A stretch of DNA of 64,000 nt, taken from the NCBI GenBank assembly GCA_038373885.1, contig JAWZYV010010319.1:856001-920000 (forward strand). The letters are read 5' to 3'. A program made the position numbers and the translations under genes. Of the stretch, positions 36,657-47,504 are shown one piece after another. The notes under the pieces were generated by a model that was given only the letters and a program-made list of their open reading frames with translations, was not told the DNA's origin and did not search any database. The stretch comes from Cheiracanthium punctorium (Eukaryota; Arthropoda; Arachnida; Araneae; Cheiracanthiidae). Numbering within the stretch: position 1 is the first letter of the stretch; each line of letters starts with the position of its first letter.

Positions 36657-36835
36657 CGACGAACCCGGAAACAAGCAGAGTAGTTCCGCAACAATAGATA
36701 AGATGGAAAAAGTAAATAATTGAATAATGAATGTATAATTATTTGAAAATATTTGTGTATTATGTAAATATATTTGTAAAAACAAGTAAAAAGAATGCAT
36801 CAACCAATACTTGTATTTCTATTTTTATTTCATTA

Positions 36836-38798
36836 CTAGCTGCTACCCGCGACTTCGTTGGCGTCGGCTTTAGAGTGAGGTCCCAAAAGAAATGAAGCAT
36901 GTGTGAATAACACATATGTTTGCGACAAAAGAAACTACATTTAAATATTATTTGCTTTTTACTTATTTTATACTAGCTGCGTACCCGTTCTCCGCCCGGT
37001 AGGGAACGAAACTTTTTCTTACATATATAATTTGAATTGATTCCAGTGATTTGGAATCTCAAAATAAGCAAAATGATTTGACACTTGGCGTAAAGTTTCT
37101 CATTCGTTATTCGTAAAGTTAGTATAAGTACTGACCTGAGACCATTGTTAATATTATGACAAAAACTATGTCGGTGTCATTCCCGATGAGAAAAAGAAAA
37201 GCGTGACGGTTTGCAGCGAAAATTACTAACTTTCAAAATGTCTCATTTCTACATCATACTCTTTTTTAGATTTAAGTTATACCACCTTAGATACTACATG
37301 ATGTGGCGAACCGTTTTATTTTATAGTTAAATAGTTGTGTACCCGCTCTTCGCAAGGCAAGAAAAGAACATTTTCCCAAAATGTGATCATGACTACTTGT
37401 GACAAAATAGAATCTCCAAGAAAAAAAAGTTCAGTTACAGTCTTTTCTGTTGGAACTACCGCGGAATAAATTAACGTGACGTAGAATTACTTAATGTTTA
37501 GTTAGCTGTGAAGTAAGATGGTTGTTGTAAGAGGAATAGAACACTTAGTTTCACGAAATATTTATTAATGCGTTATATTGTGCTTTGATAATTATTGCCC
37601 TAGATATCTACTAACTATTACTTATACTATCTTTTATTGATACCAATACAATATATTTTCGTTTTCCAGTCGTTAATACTTAATTTAAAGAAACGGCTTA
37701 GATATTTGCCACGAATGTAGTCTTTTATTCTTTGGTGACTTTTGCAATTTACGCATTAGTATAAACGATAATCATTTCACTTTATGATTGCCACTAAAAC
37801 AGCTCTCCATACATTTGTATGCTTAATTATTGTCAGAGCGGCCTATTTAGCACCAGGACCCTATTATCTCACTGGCAAATCGGGACTTTGCCCAGTGCCT
37901 CCGGTTCGAAATGGTCCCCAATTTCAAATGTTGTTCTGAAATATTCTTTTTTATAAACATATTTTATGAAAAATAAAACAAATTTCATAGATGGAGGCCC
38001 CAAAATTCATCAATGCCCGGGGTCCCTGTTTGGTATAATCAGGCCCTGTTTAGCACCGCAAAATATTTCTTGCGATTCGAAAACGTGTCCCGTTTAAAAT
38101 CTCAATTGAAAATAATGCTGGATAATTCACTGGTGAAAAAACAGCATTCAATTCTTTTTCTAGCAACATAAAATAAAATATGGAATTATTTCATGCGTGG
38201 TGTATGTTTTGCTTGTGGGTTCGTTATTCTGATTGAGTTTCGAAAGGGGTTTTAAACTCGTGACGTCATTTCACATGTGAAAACTCTGTTATTTTAAAGT
38301 AATTTTATTTATTTTTTTCAGCTGGCAATTTTAATCATTGTTACTGTTTCCAAGACAACCAAACCGCAAGATATGCCGAAATTTTTAAGCATTTAAGCAG
38401 CTGCGATTGAAATGAAAATCCTTCTTCACTTAAAAATTCGTAAAAATTCTCCAAAATTCCCAAAAATCTGCAAATTATGTTACACAGTCCGAACGAACAG
38501 TTTTTAAAAGAAAATTTTCTCCTCTATACGATGATGTAAATATCGTTTTCTTGCGAGTGCAATTACTGGCGTTATTATGTATTACGCAAGAAAAATCGCT
38601 AAAAATCGGACAAAACATAAAATAAAACATTTTCTAATTCGAATTTCGAAAAAATCGCTTCGAGGTGTGTCGAGACCCGTCTTGGAGAATTTCCGTACAA
38701 AATTTGGTAGGTCTACGATCACCCGTTTCGGAGCTACGCGAGACACAGACAGACAGACAGACAAACGGACAGTTTACATTCTGTTTTATTTATATAGA
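36836..38798 (-). mobile_element. Reverse-strand Helitron with two 3' termini
   Basis: On the minus strand it starts TCTATATAAATAAAACAG after A (38799 side) and ends CGCGGGTAGCAGCTAG before T at 36835. A second Helitron-like terminus, GAGAACGGGTACGCAGCTAG followed by T, lies 137 bp inside at 36973, and a degenerate third near 37330 (TTGTGTACCCGCTCTTCGC). The 5' part has (GTCT)n. No coding region. A 195-bp hAT MITE sits inside at 37854-38048. Confidence 0.7.
37854..38048. mobile_element. 195-bp hAT MITE
   Basis: Ends CAGGACCCTATTAT and, read inward on the minus strand, CAGGGCCTGATTAT are inverted repeats. A perfect 8-bp duplication, TTTAGCAC, flanks it at 37846-37853 and 38049-38056. It lies inside the Helitron and is therefore younger than it. 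Confidence 0.85.
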
Positions 38799-38879
38799 TG
38801 AAGTATAATGCATGGTAGTATACTTCATTTAAAATAAGAGAGTAAGCAGAGTTACTAAATTTAGATTTTTTTTCAGGCA

Positions 38880-39740
38880 TTTGGCGAATACAGTTACGAC
38901 AGTATTTGCTAACTGTTTTTGTTGTTCTTGTGAAAGAAATATTTATGCTATAGCATGAATTTTAGCCTACGTTAATCAGGAATAGTGCAGCTTTCTAATA
39001 GCGAAAAAGTTTTAGAATCGGTTCTATAGTTACAGAGATACCCAGAGAGCGTAATGTATTAGAATTATTTTGAGTGTTCCTGTAAAGGAATTATTTGCAC
39101 TACGTGCATGAATTTTAGCCTATAATACTCAAGAATAGTGTAGCTTACTAACAGTGAAAAAAGTTTTGGAATCGGTTCAGTACTTACAGAGATACACATA
39201 GAGTGTAATGTAATTCTTATGAGTATCCCTGTAAAAGGACTATTTGTGATATATGCATAAAAGGTAGCCTATAACACTCAGGGTCCCACCAGTGTCTAAG
39301 AAGTTCTATTCTCAAAACTGGAAGGCTGGAGGTGCCAGGTTCAACCCCTGGTCGAGCCTGTCGACCTAGCCGCTCGCAGTTTTTCGCGGTTTTCTCCAAA
39401 ACCTCGCGTAAATACGGGCTAGGATCCCTTAGAAAGTTCCCCACAGAGGAATTCCCCATATAGGCCTAGGACTCTAGTGCAGTCAATCGGTCTTAATCCA
39501 CAAACAAATAAACAATAATACTCAGGAATAGTGTAACTAAGTTTTAGAATCGGTTTAGTAGCTATAAAATTTCCATAGAGCGCAATACATTAGAATTATT
39601 TTGAATGTTTTTGTAAAAGAATTATTTATGCTATATGCTTGAAAGGTTGCCTGTATGTTAATCCAGGGCATAAGCTATCTTCATTACGAATTTTTCCAAA
39701 TCCGTTCAGCAATTTGTGTGTGATTCAGTCAAAAACATCT
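38880..39740 (+). repeat. Degenerate ~150-bp tandem repeat
   Basis: Units share ATGAATTTTAGCCTA, ATACTCAGGAATAGTGTAGCT, AGTTTTAGAATCGGTT, TACAGAGATAC and GTAATGTATTAGAATTATTTTG. Starts are near 38955, 39107, 39256 and, after removing the SINE, 39640. The last unit runs into CCGTTCAGCAATTTGTGTGTG, a phrase seen near the 3' ends of several arthropod elements. Confidence 0.6.
39283..39516 (+). mobile_element. tRNA-derived SINE, copy 2
   Basis: Starts GTCCCACCAGTGTC, has B-box-like GGTTCAACCCC (9 of 11), the shared core CGCGTAAATACGGGCTAGG, and an ACAAACAAATAAACAA tail. It is flanked by TAACACTCAGG (39272-39282) and TAATACTCAGG (39517-39527), an 11-bp duplication with one mismatch. Same family as 13218-13429. 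Confidence 0.8.
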
Positions 39741-39858
39741 AAACACACAAACGTACACATTTTTTAATGACTGTCATTTTATCTCTCAATACCCTTATTG
39801 AAAAATGTGTCCCAAAAATGCGACATAATAATGCGACATAAAAAAGCGACACAATTTT

Positions 39859-40072
39859 ACATGTATTTAAATACTATTTATTCACAACAGCTTTAATATC
39901 GAGATTAAAGCAATCTTTAGTCTCGATATTGTTACACTATTTCGTAAGCTGTAGAATATGCTCCACATGTATTTTTTACATATATTCAAATATTATTAGT
40001 TCACAACAGCTTTAATCCATTGTTACAATATTTCGTAAGCTGTAGAATATGCACCACATGTATTTTTCTATA
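39859..40072 (+). repeat. Tandem duplication with a hairpin in one copy
   Basis: The sequence TTCACAACAGCTTTAAT ... ATTGTTACAATATTTCGTAAGCTG ... CACATGTATTTTT occurs twice in a row. The first copy has an extra 30 bases at 39898-39927 forming a hairpin (ATCGAGATTAAAG / CTTTAGTCTCGAT, 12 of 13 pairs). Confidence 0.65.
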
Positions 40073-41854
40073 TATAGGTTACACTCATAAAAATGTCAAC
40101 ATAGGGTTACCAGGCGAAATACGCGAAAGATGAGCGATAAAAGGACAAATCAATTAATATAGTTTTAATATGGCAATTATGAAACTAAAAAATTAGGGGG
40201 GTTCAGGGGGATCTCCCCCTGACGAGGCTCGAACAGCCGAGTTTTTATATTATTGGTAGGATTTGGAAATTTATGAAGTTTAAGAAACACATTTGGACTT
40301 TTCTTTCTAATGCTTTTTAATTTGGCGTAAAATCAACATAATTTCCATACCATTTCATGTTTTTCAAATGCATGTTTATCAGAAAATAGAATTTCAGCTT
40401 TATTTCAAAAGCATAAATCAATTTGTGCGGGCAATAAAACTGTTTTTAATTAATAATTAGAAAAGTATTTAAAATTTCAACATTCTGAGCCTCAGGTGCA
40501 CAGTCATGGGCTTCTATGCTCAAATTTTCAAAGCTCTGCTTTCTGTAGATTTCTCTGGAGAACATTCATTTTTATTTTTATTGATAGATAGATTTGGCAT
40601 AAAACTGGCATAATTTCCGTGAAATTTAATGTTTTTCAGATGCACGCACGCGCTTCTTTAGCCAGAATAGCTCAAACATTTCGTGAATTGAACCGAAGCA
40701 AAAACTAGTTATGGAACTCTATGGAACTCTTTTTAACTGTAAAATAATATACAATTTTTGAACAGTTAATACTTCTTTAGAACTCACATGGAAAGAAGTA
40801 AGTAGTTTAGAGCCTCAAGTTTTTAAAAATTATATATTATTTTACATAAAAAAGCAACATTAAAACGATTAACACGACGAAAACGATTAAGACGATTAAT
40901 TCATTCTACTGGTGATCGATCAGTTAGAATGGATTTGTGTTGCAATAATTGTTTGAACTTGGAATTTAAAAAAAAAAATTCTGTGCCTTTGAGTAATTTC
41001 AGTAAAAAGCTTAATTTTAAAAACTTTTTTAAAAATCTTATATTTATTGTTGGATATTATTAAATAATATCAGTATATTATTTTGAATGATGTTGGGCAT
41101 GAACAATTATTGACAAAAATCATCAAAAAATAATTATCTGTGTGCAAAAGAAGGTAAAAGTTTCAGACATAAGGATATTTACCAACACGCTAATTAATAA
41201 AATTCATTGAATTTTCTATTTGCCATAAAATATGTTATTTTTTTATTACAGGAATAAAACGATCAGATATATCGATTGCAGAAGTCAACGGTCCATAAAA
41301 TTGAAAAGCTCTTTTTTTCTCCCTTTACCATGGATCGACAGTGAAGTAAATTTCTATACTTCCTATTTCAGTACATAGGATCACTGGAAGAATATTTTGA
41401 AAATGCAGAGACGCATGGACCTATAAGAACGAAATATAGCTTTGTGTCTTGATTTTTAGCGACGTAAAAAGTTGTTGAAGTAACAATGTATTTCAGTACA
41501 GAGGGAGTTTTATTTTTGAAAAACTAATTCAGCAAATACGTGTTCAGTTTTATTGTTTTATTAGTAGTAAAAATATATATAAATGTTTATTTTATTGCGT
41601 CACTAGAGGAGATCACAGTAGCAAGAGATAACGTGGGCTTTATATTATAGTGATTTTTAAGAAACACGACAAGCACTTCAAAGAGCTCTCGCTATTTTAA
41701 TAATGTAACAATAACTGGTTAATATGAACTAATCGGGAGCATCGCCTGCTTGGATTAGAGAAAAAGCGGATTATCCGTAAGTCTGATGCATAGAGATGAA
41801 AGACTGCGGAAAAAAATGCAAAAGGTACGATTCCAGCTGACGGTATAGTGTATG
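40073..41854. other. Intergenic, no gene recognised
   Basis: AT-rich DNA without recognisable coding sequence or transposon ends. Confidence 0.5.
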
Positions 41855-42804
41855 GTGAGGTAAAATGTGTTTAACACTTGGCATTTTTGTATTCATAGGC
41901 TGTTTACTGTTACTTAAAATAATAAACATTCATTTTTTCTGTGTTACTTCATGCAATGCATTCATCCCCTTCACACACGAAAAAAAAAAAATGTATCTAT
42001 ATTAGTTTTAAATGCAAAAATATTACACTTCATTAGGAGCTTTTTTTTTCCAAAAAAAGATGGGAATAAAGTGGCAATAGTTTAAAAAAAATTAATGCAG
42101 TTTATCGAAATTATTTATTTCTAATCCTGACTTACAAATTATTCAATTTAAAAACATGGCCAGGGCTGTTACATTTAAGTTCTGGATGAACATTGTATTA
42201 CAACATCTCATTGTAGCACGGTAAACTAGGGTAAAATAAAGATGTATTTCTTTTGATAAAAAATCTAAATAGTTTGTTTTAAAATGATTCATCATTTTGG
42301 CCTATATTTTCAGACATTAATAGGCAATATTTATACGCATAAAACGTTTATTAAGAGCATTTGGAGCATTGAACATAATATTAAATAAGCATAACTGTAT
42401 ACCCATTTTACCCCAGCAAACTGAAATATATAGAGAAAGAAAAATATATAAAAAATTCTTTTTTTCCTTGATAATAAACTCTTTGGACATTTTCTGAAGT
42501 GAAAACAATAACAACTTCTCAAATTTTAGGTTGATTTTAGTTTAATGGCACAAGATCCATAAAGGATATGCTGCGCAAATGTTCACGAGTTTCTAATAAG
42601 CTTTTTCTGGAGACATGAGAACAGAGCATGGATTCGATTAGCAGATAAAAGCTAATATTATATTTTACAATCCAATTAATAAACTTTTTAATGAGTATTG
42701 ATTTTAATACCTAATATCTGAAAATATAGGCTAAAAACGAAATATTTATAAACAATTTATTTATATTTTTGATCAAAAAGAAATATGTACCCATTTTACC
42801 TCAC
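41855..42804. mobile_element. Possible TIR element with GTGAGGTAAAATG ends
   Basis: GTGAGGTAAAATG at 41855-41867 and its exact reverse complement at 42792-42804 bound a 950-bp AT-rich segment with no coding capacity. Flanks are TA-rich, so the target duplication cannot be decided. A short SINE-like piece (42535-42584) lies inside. CCATTTTACCCC near 42401 is a further similar inverted copy. Confidence 0.4.
42535..42584 (-). mobile_element. Fragment related to the 60-bp SINE-like insertion
   Basis: On the minus strand: GCGCAGCATATCC...ATCTTGTGCCATTAAAC, matching the insertion at 10555-10614 (GCGCAGTATGTCC...CCTTGTGCCATTAAAC). Confidence 0.5.
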
Positions 42805-42813
42805 TATATATAT

Positions 42814-43007
42814 TGTTACGAATTTTCGGGGCAACCCGCTGCTCTGTGGCTTAAAATGGTTTAAAATTCGTATTCTACGCATCAAATAGATAAATTTTGC
42901 TTTTTGTTGCATCAAAATCGGCCAATTAGAACCGGAGATATGGAGGTTTCGGTTTGCCATTGTTTTTCAATGGAGGTTCTAGAAAACTCGAGAAATATTA
43001 GTCCTAG
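42814..43007 (+). repeat. Left U3 arm, forward, 194 bp
   Basis: Matches the first 194 bp of the LTRs at 10481 and 35040 and breaks off at GTCCTAG. It shares subfamily bases with the right arm (CTGCTCTGTGGC, GGTTTCGGTTTGCC) that the two solo LTRs lack. Confidence 0.9.
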
Positions 43008-43044
43008 GTGGGATTCGAACCCACGCCCGGAGAACCGGACTGCG
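43008..43044 (+). other. Primer-binding-site-like complement of tRNA-Leu
   Basis: GTGGGATTCGAACCCAC followed by GCCCGGAGAACCGGACTGCGA is, on the minus strand, the T arm (stem GTGGG/CCCAC, loop TTCGAAT), variable arm and 3' anticodon-stem half of a tRNA-Leu(CAG)-like molecule. LTR elements prime with a tRNA 3' end; here the complement starts inside the T arm (no acceptor stem, no TGG) and is about 37 nt, longer than the usual 18. Confidence 0.6.
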
Positions 43045-44008
43045 AAAGAAAATATAGTTTCGAAAATACATGAAGAATGTGAAGCTAAAATTGAAGGGAA
43101 ATTGGTCTCTCTCGTGAAGCTGGGAAAGTTACCTGAAAACATCAGGTTATCTTCACACCGCCCAGCAGTGAAACTTACTACCTATGACGGAAAGCCTACA
43201 AGACCCAATTTTTAATCGTCGCCAAAGCCAATGGTTGGAGCGAGTCCGAGAAAGCGGAACAACTGGCCACTTCCCTTAGCGGAGATGCAATTAACGTATT
43301 GCAAACTATTGGAGCGACGAAGATAGGAGATTTTGACGCCCTCGCAAGTGCCTTGGAGATGAAATTCGGAGAGAAGTGCCAGAAAGACTATAGTAGAATC
43401 CAACTAAGTCAAGGATGCAGAGATCTGGCGAGACCCTCCAAGAGCTGGCTTCCGACATAGATAGGCTGTGTCATCTAGCCTATGGCAGTTATCCTGATAA
43501 CATTCGAGAAGAAGTTGCAGTGCAACATTTTATTGAAGGCCTCTTGGACTCTGAAATTCAGAAAGCATTGATCTTGGCGGATTATAAAGATCTCAGGTCC
43601 GCCCTTGTATTCGCCATGAAGCTAGAGGCAGCTCAGCTGGCCGTAAGAAAAGAGCGGCATAATGTTAGAGCTGTGTCATTCCAGGAGCCTACGGATGGAG
43701 AAATGGAGAGATTAGAGAATAAATTAAAGACCCTGGAAAATCTGGTGGAACGACAAGAACAGTCAGAGCCAAGAAAAGTGAAATGTTGGAGGTGCAACAG
43801 CGAGGGGCATTTACGAAAATACTGTGACGCACAAAAGAACTCTCGTCGTAAAGATCGCAGTTATCAATGCACCAGAGAAGCCCATGAAGGAAGACAGAAA
43901 AGAGATGACTTTCAGGAACAGAGGCTGAGGGATATTCAAAAGCCTCGTTTGAAAGCCTTGCAGATTTCATCAGTGAATGGCGGCAGTGATGGACTATTTG
44001 TACTCTGA
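43045..44008 (+). pseudogene. gag: gag of the inverted-end Gypsy element, broken
   Basis: The Gag-like structural protein that would package the RNA. Segments are readable in three frames: from the left to about 43215, then to about 43405, then to the stop at 44008. So at least two frameshifts are present. The last part has a helical retrotransposon Gag region, a Lys/Glu-rich segment (ERLENKLKTLENLVERQEQ, probably coiled) and one CCHC zinc knuckle, CWRCNSEGHLRKYC, at 43784-43825 for nucleic-acid binding. It is not functional as it stands. Confidence 0.8.
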
Positions 44009-46230
44009 TACGTTAATGGTTCTCCATGCCACATGGTGATTGATACTGGAGCGAATGTAACCATCATAAGGACAGATCTGGCCAAGAAATTAACCCATTT
44101 ATGCCTAGCGTCCCTTTTTTGGGACGGCATTTTCGCTATTAGTCGAAAACGTTATTTATTTTTCCTAGCCTTTATTCATGAGTATTGAGCCTCAAATCTA
44201 CAAAATATTTTAACATGACCAAGTAGTATGTTGATATTTCAATTTCTATGCATAATGATTTTAAAAGAAATCATCCCTTGTTCAAGAAGTTGACATCAGA
44301 AATTTATCTATTATTTCTTTTATCAGTAAATATCGAAGAAAGTCGCAAAAATATCCAGGCACAAATGGGTTAAACTTGAAGATTATCTGGACTCCGCCCT
44401 CGCTGACCCTCCAGACTGTGACAGGTGACAAGATCGAAGTGGGCGGAAAAGCACAAGTGGAAATCCCGTTTGGAAATGCCAGATACGACCATGTGGTATA
44501 TGTCGCCAATATTACAGACTCTTTTATTCTCGGACTGGACTTTTTAAAATCACACAAATTTAATTTGGACTTTAAGAATAATGAGCTTCGTTCAGACTCA
44601 GAAGAAATAGCTGCGTTCGATATTAAAAATGAAACTATTTTACCTGTTCAGCAAATAATAGCCCAGACTGATATCACTCTACCTCCCAGAACTGATTCAA
44701 TAATTTCTGGAACAGTAAAAGAAAGCAATAAATTCCGTTTTGGATTAATCGAACACCCAAACAATAGTGATTCCGTCAGAGGAGTACTTGTGGGAGCAAC
44801 ACTTGTGGACTTGTCGAGAACAGAAATTCCAGTTGGAGTAGTCAGTGTGACGGACAAGTCGAAGGTGATAAAGAAAAATGAAGTGTTGGCGACATGCACT
44901 CCTGTTACCTGCATTAATAAGAACATCAGCCAAACGACAGCTAAATCTTCCGAGAGCCTGACGAAGGAATTAATACAAGACGTGGAGTTAACGGCAGAAC
45001 AGAGAAGCGCTGCGGAGAAAGTAATAGCTGAATTTGAAGACCTCTTCTCCCGAACTTCGGGTGACTTTGGCCGTACGAGCTTAACTCAACATAGGATAGA
45101 TACAGGCAGCCATTCTCCCATCAAGCAACATCCTAGGCGGCTGCCGTTTGCTAAGCAAGAAGAGGTGAGCAGACTTTTAGAGGAGATGCAGCGTGATGAC
45201 GTCATCGAGCCGTTGACTAGTCCCTGGGCCTCGCCAATTGTTTTGGTCCGAAAGAAGGATGGTTCCACCCGGTTCTGCGTTGACTACAGACGTCTCAATG
45301 ACATTACCAAGAAAGACAGCTACCCTCTTCCAGGATAGACGACACTTTCGACACTTTATCGGGAAACGAATGATTTTCCACTCTGGATCTGAAAAGTGGT
45401 TACTGGCAAGTGGAAATTCATCCCGACGACCGTGAAAAGACTGCGTTCACCACGGGACAAGGATTATGGCAGTTCAAAGTTATGCCTTTTGGACTCTGCA
45501 ACGCACCTGCTACATTCGAGCGACTAATGGAGACAGTGTTGAGAGGACTTTCCTACGAAGCATGTCTCGTTTATTTGGACGATATCATCATCGTCGGAAG
45601 GACTTTCGAAGAGCATCTCGAGAACATTCGAAAGGTACTGCAGAAATTAAAAGAGGCAAACTTGAAACTAAGTCCATCGAAGTGCAATTTATTTCGTCGG
45701 GAAGTACGTTACCTCGGGCACATAATATCCGCCCACGGAGTCCGAACCGATCCCGAAAAGACATCCGCAGTCCAGAACTGGAGTCGTCCTGAGAATATCC
45801 ATGACTTAAGAAGTTTTCTCGATCTGTGTACTTACTATCGAAAATTCGTGAAAGGCTTTTCTCAAATTGCAAGACCTCTTCACAAATTTACCGAGACTGG
45901 ACAGAAATTTCTATGGACTGAGGAATGTGAGGACGCATTCAACGAACTGAAGACGGCTTTAACATCTTCGCCAATCCTGTCGTATCCTCACCCTGACAAG
46001 CCATTTATCCTGGACACAGACGCAAGTAAGGAGAGTGGTGGAGCAGTTTTGTCCCAGGAGATAGATGGCCAAGAACACGTCATTGCTTACTGGAGCAAAT
46101 GCCTTTCAAAGGCGGAACGTAACTATTGTGTTACGAGAAAGGAACTTCTTGCTATCATTAAAGCCGTGGAGCACTTCCATCATTACCTGGTACGGCCGAA
46201 AATTCCTGCTCCGAACGGACCATGCCTCTT
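44009..46230 (+). pseudogene. pol: pol: protease, reverse transcriptase, RNase H, broken
   Basis: Protease: active-site DTGAN at 44042-44056 and the later ILGLDF motif, separated by a piggyBac-type MITE (44094-44369). Reverse transcriptase: fingers with PWASPIVLVRKKDG and FCVDYRRLN up to 45338, then a frameshift and an in-frame TGA (near 45370), then MPFGLCNAPATF and the catalytic YLDD at 45572-45583, then the thumb with LGHIIS. RNase H: DTDAS, RKELLAI. Another frameshift near 46190-46230 separates it from TDHASL and the integrase frame. The normal job is proteolysis of the polyprotein and copying of element RNA to DNA. Insertion plus frameshifts make it inactive. Confidence 0.85.
44094..44369. 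mobile_element. 276-bp piggyBac-type MITE in the protease region
   Basis: Begins CCCATTTATGCCTAG and ends CCAGGCACAAATGGG (inverted repeats), with TTAA on each side (44090-44093 and 44370-44373). TTAA and CCC ends are the signature of piggyBac. Removal of the element with one TTAA leaves the protease frame continuous, so it is a later clean insertion. No coding capacity. Confidence 0.88.
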
Positions 46231-47504
46231 TAACCTGGCTTCTAAATTTCAAGAATCCAGAGGGCCAAATAGCCAGGTGGATACAGCGATTACAAGAATA
46301 TGACATCGAGATACGTCATCGGAAAGGGTCATCTCATGGAAATGCAGATGCTTTGTCGAGAAGGCCCTGCATAGACAGTTGTCGCTTTTGCTCCAATGCA
46401 GAGAAAAATTACCATCTGAAACATCCCGTTGTCCGCCAAGTTACATCATCGGCACCATCTCAAGATCCCTGGAGTGACGAAAATGTTCGGTCGGACCAAT
46501 TAGCAGACAGCGACATCAAACCTATTGTGGAATTTATGGAAAAATCCAGCTCTAAGCCCAGTTGGCAAGAAATATCATCTTACAGTCCGGCAACAAAACA
46601 GTTCTGGGCTTTATGGGATTCGCTTCGCCTGAGGAATGGAGTCCTGTATCGTAAATGGGAGTCGGACGACGGCAAGATGCTCCGATGCCAGTTAGTACTC
46701 CCTCGTTCGAGGATTCCGAAGGTTCTAGAACAACTTCATAATGGCTACACTGGAGGCCATTTTGGCGTAATGAAGACCCTGCAGAAATTTCGCGAGCGCT
46801 TCTACTGGGTTAAGGCTCGAGGCGACGTCGAAAAGTGGTGTCAAGCTTGTGACGCCTGTGCCGCCCGTAAAGGCCCGAAGAAACGAAGCCGTGGAAGACT
46901 ACATCGTTATAATGTAGGAGCGCCTTTTGAGAGGATTGCCCTCGACATCCTGGGACATCTTCCGCGAACTTCGGATGGCAACAAATACATCCTAGTTGTC
47001 ATTGACTATTTCTCTAAATGGCCCGAAGCGTTTCCTATTCCCGATCAAGAAGCTACGACCGTAGCAGAGGTACTGGTGCAAGAATGGATTTCCAGATATG
47101 GAACCCCTCTGCAACTTCATTCCGACCAAGGAACGAACTTTAACTCTGCAGTCTTTAAAGGACTATGCCAACTTCTCGGATTGGACAAAACCCAGACTAC
47201 GCCTTTACACCCACAATCCGACGGCATGGTGGAGAGGTTCAATCGTACAATTTTGAACAACCTCTCGCTCCTAGTATCTAGGAATCAAGAGGACTGGGAC
47301 AAGAAACTCCCCCTGTTCCGGCTGGCGTATAGGAGTGCCGTCCATGAGATTACCGGCTTCACACCTTCCCAGATGCTGTTCGGCAGAGATCTTCGTCTTC
47401 CCGCCGATCTAGTGTTCGGCCGCCCTCCAGATGCGCCTTCATCGCCAGAGGAGTACGTGGAAAATCTCCGGGCACGGTTTGAAGACGTGCATCATTTTGC
47501 TCGG
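46231..47504 (+). pseudogene. pol: pol: integrase, 3'-truncated
   Basis: The frame runs on from the RNase H tail (TDHASL near 46218) without a break. It has an HHCC zinc finger (H and H in LHNGYTGGH, CC in WCQACDAC, about 46737-46860) and the catalytic core with D in IALDIL, D in LHSDQG and E in DGMVERFN, spaced D-59-D-35-E. The core looks intact. At RARFEDVHHFAR (47504) the protein homology stops, and about 41 more codons are read from the inverted U3 arm up to the stop at 47630. The C-terminal DNA-binding part is lost. Confidence 0.88.

Larger units (their letters stand above)
35040..36693 (+). mobile_element. Solo Gypsy LTR, interrupted
   Basis: Same family as the LTR at 10481: starts TGTTACGAATTTTCGGGG, ends GTTCCGCAACA. 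Flanks are ACAG and ATAG, a 4-bp duplication with one mismatch. It is longer than the other copy because of an about 315-bp AT-rich insertion in U3 (about 35417-35733, ending in a TA microsatellite) and a SINE at 36265-36656. Without these it is about 935 bp, matching the 10481 copy. U3 has the TTTGGCGCC / GGCGATATTTCGCC block. Confidence 0.85.

Noticed and set aside
35223..36694. Frames of 121-157 codons on both strands
   Set aside because: They lie inside the solo LTR and its SINE; no protein homology, only open by chance in GC-richer DNA.
43008..43044. tRNA gene on the minus strand
   Set aside because: Only the T arm, variable arm and half of the anticodon stem are present; there is no D arm, anticodon loop or acceptor stem.
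46065..46200. N-terminal 45 codons of the integrase frame as coding
   Set aside because: This stretch is out of frame with the RNase H domain that is clearly read in the neighbouring frame; it is the shadow before a frameshift.
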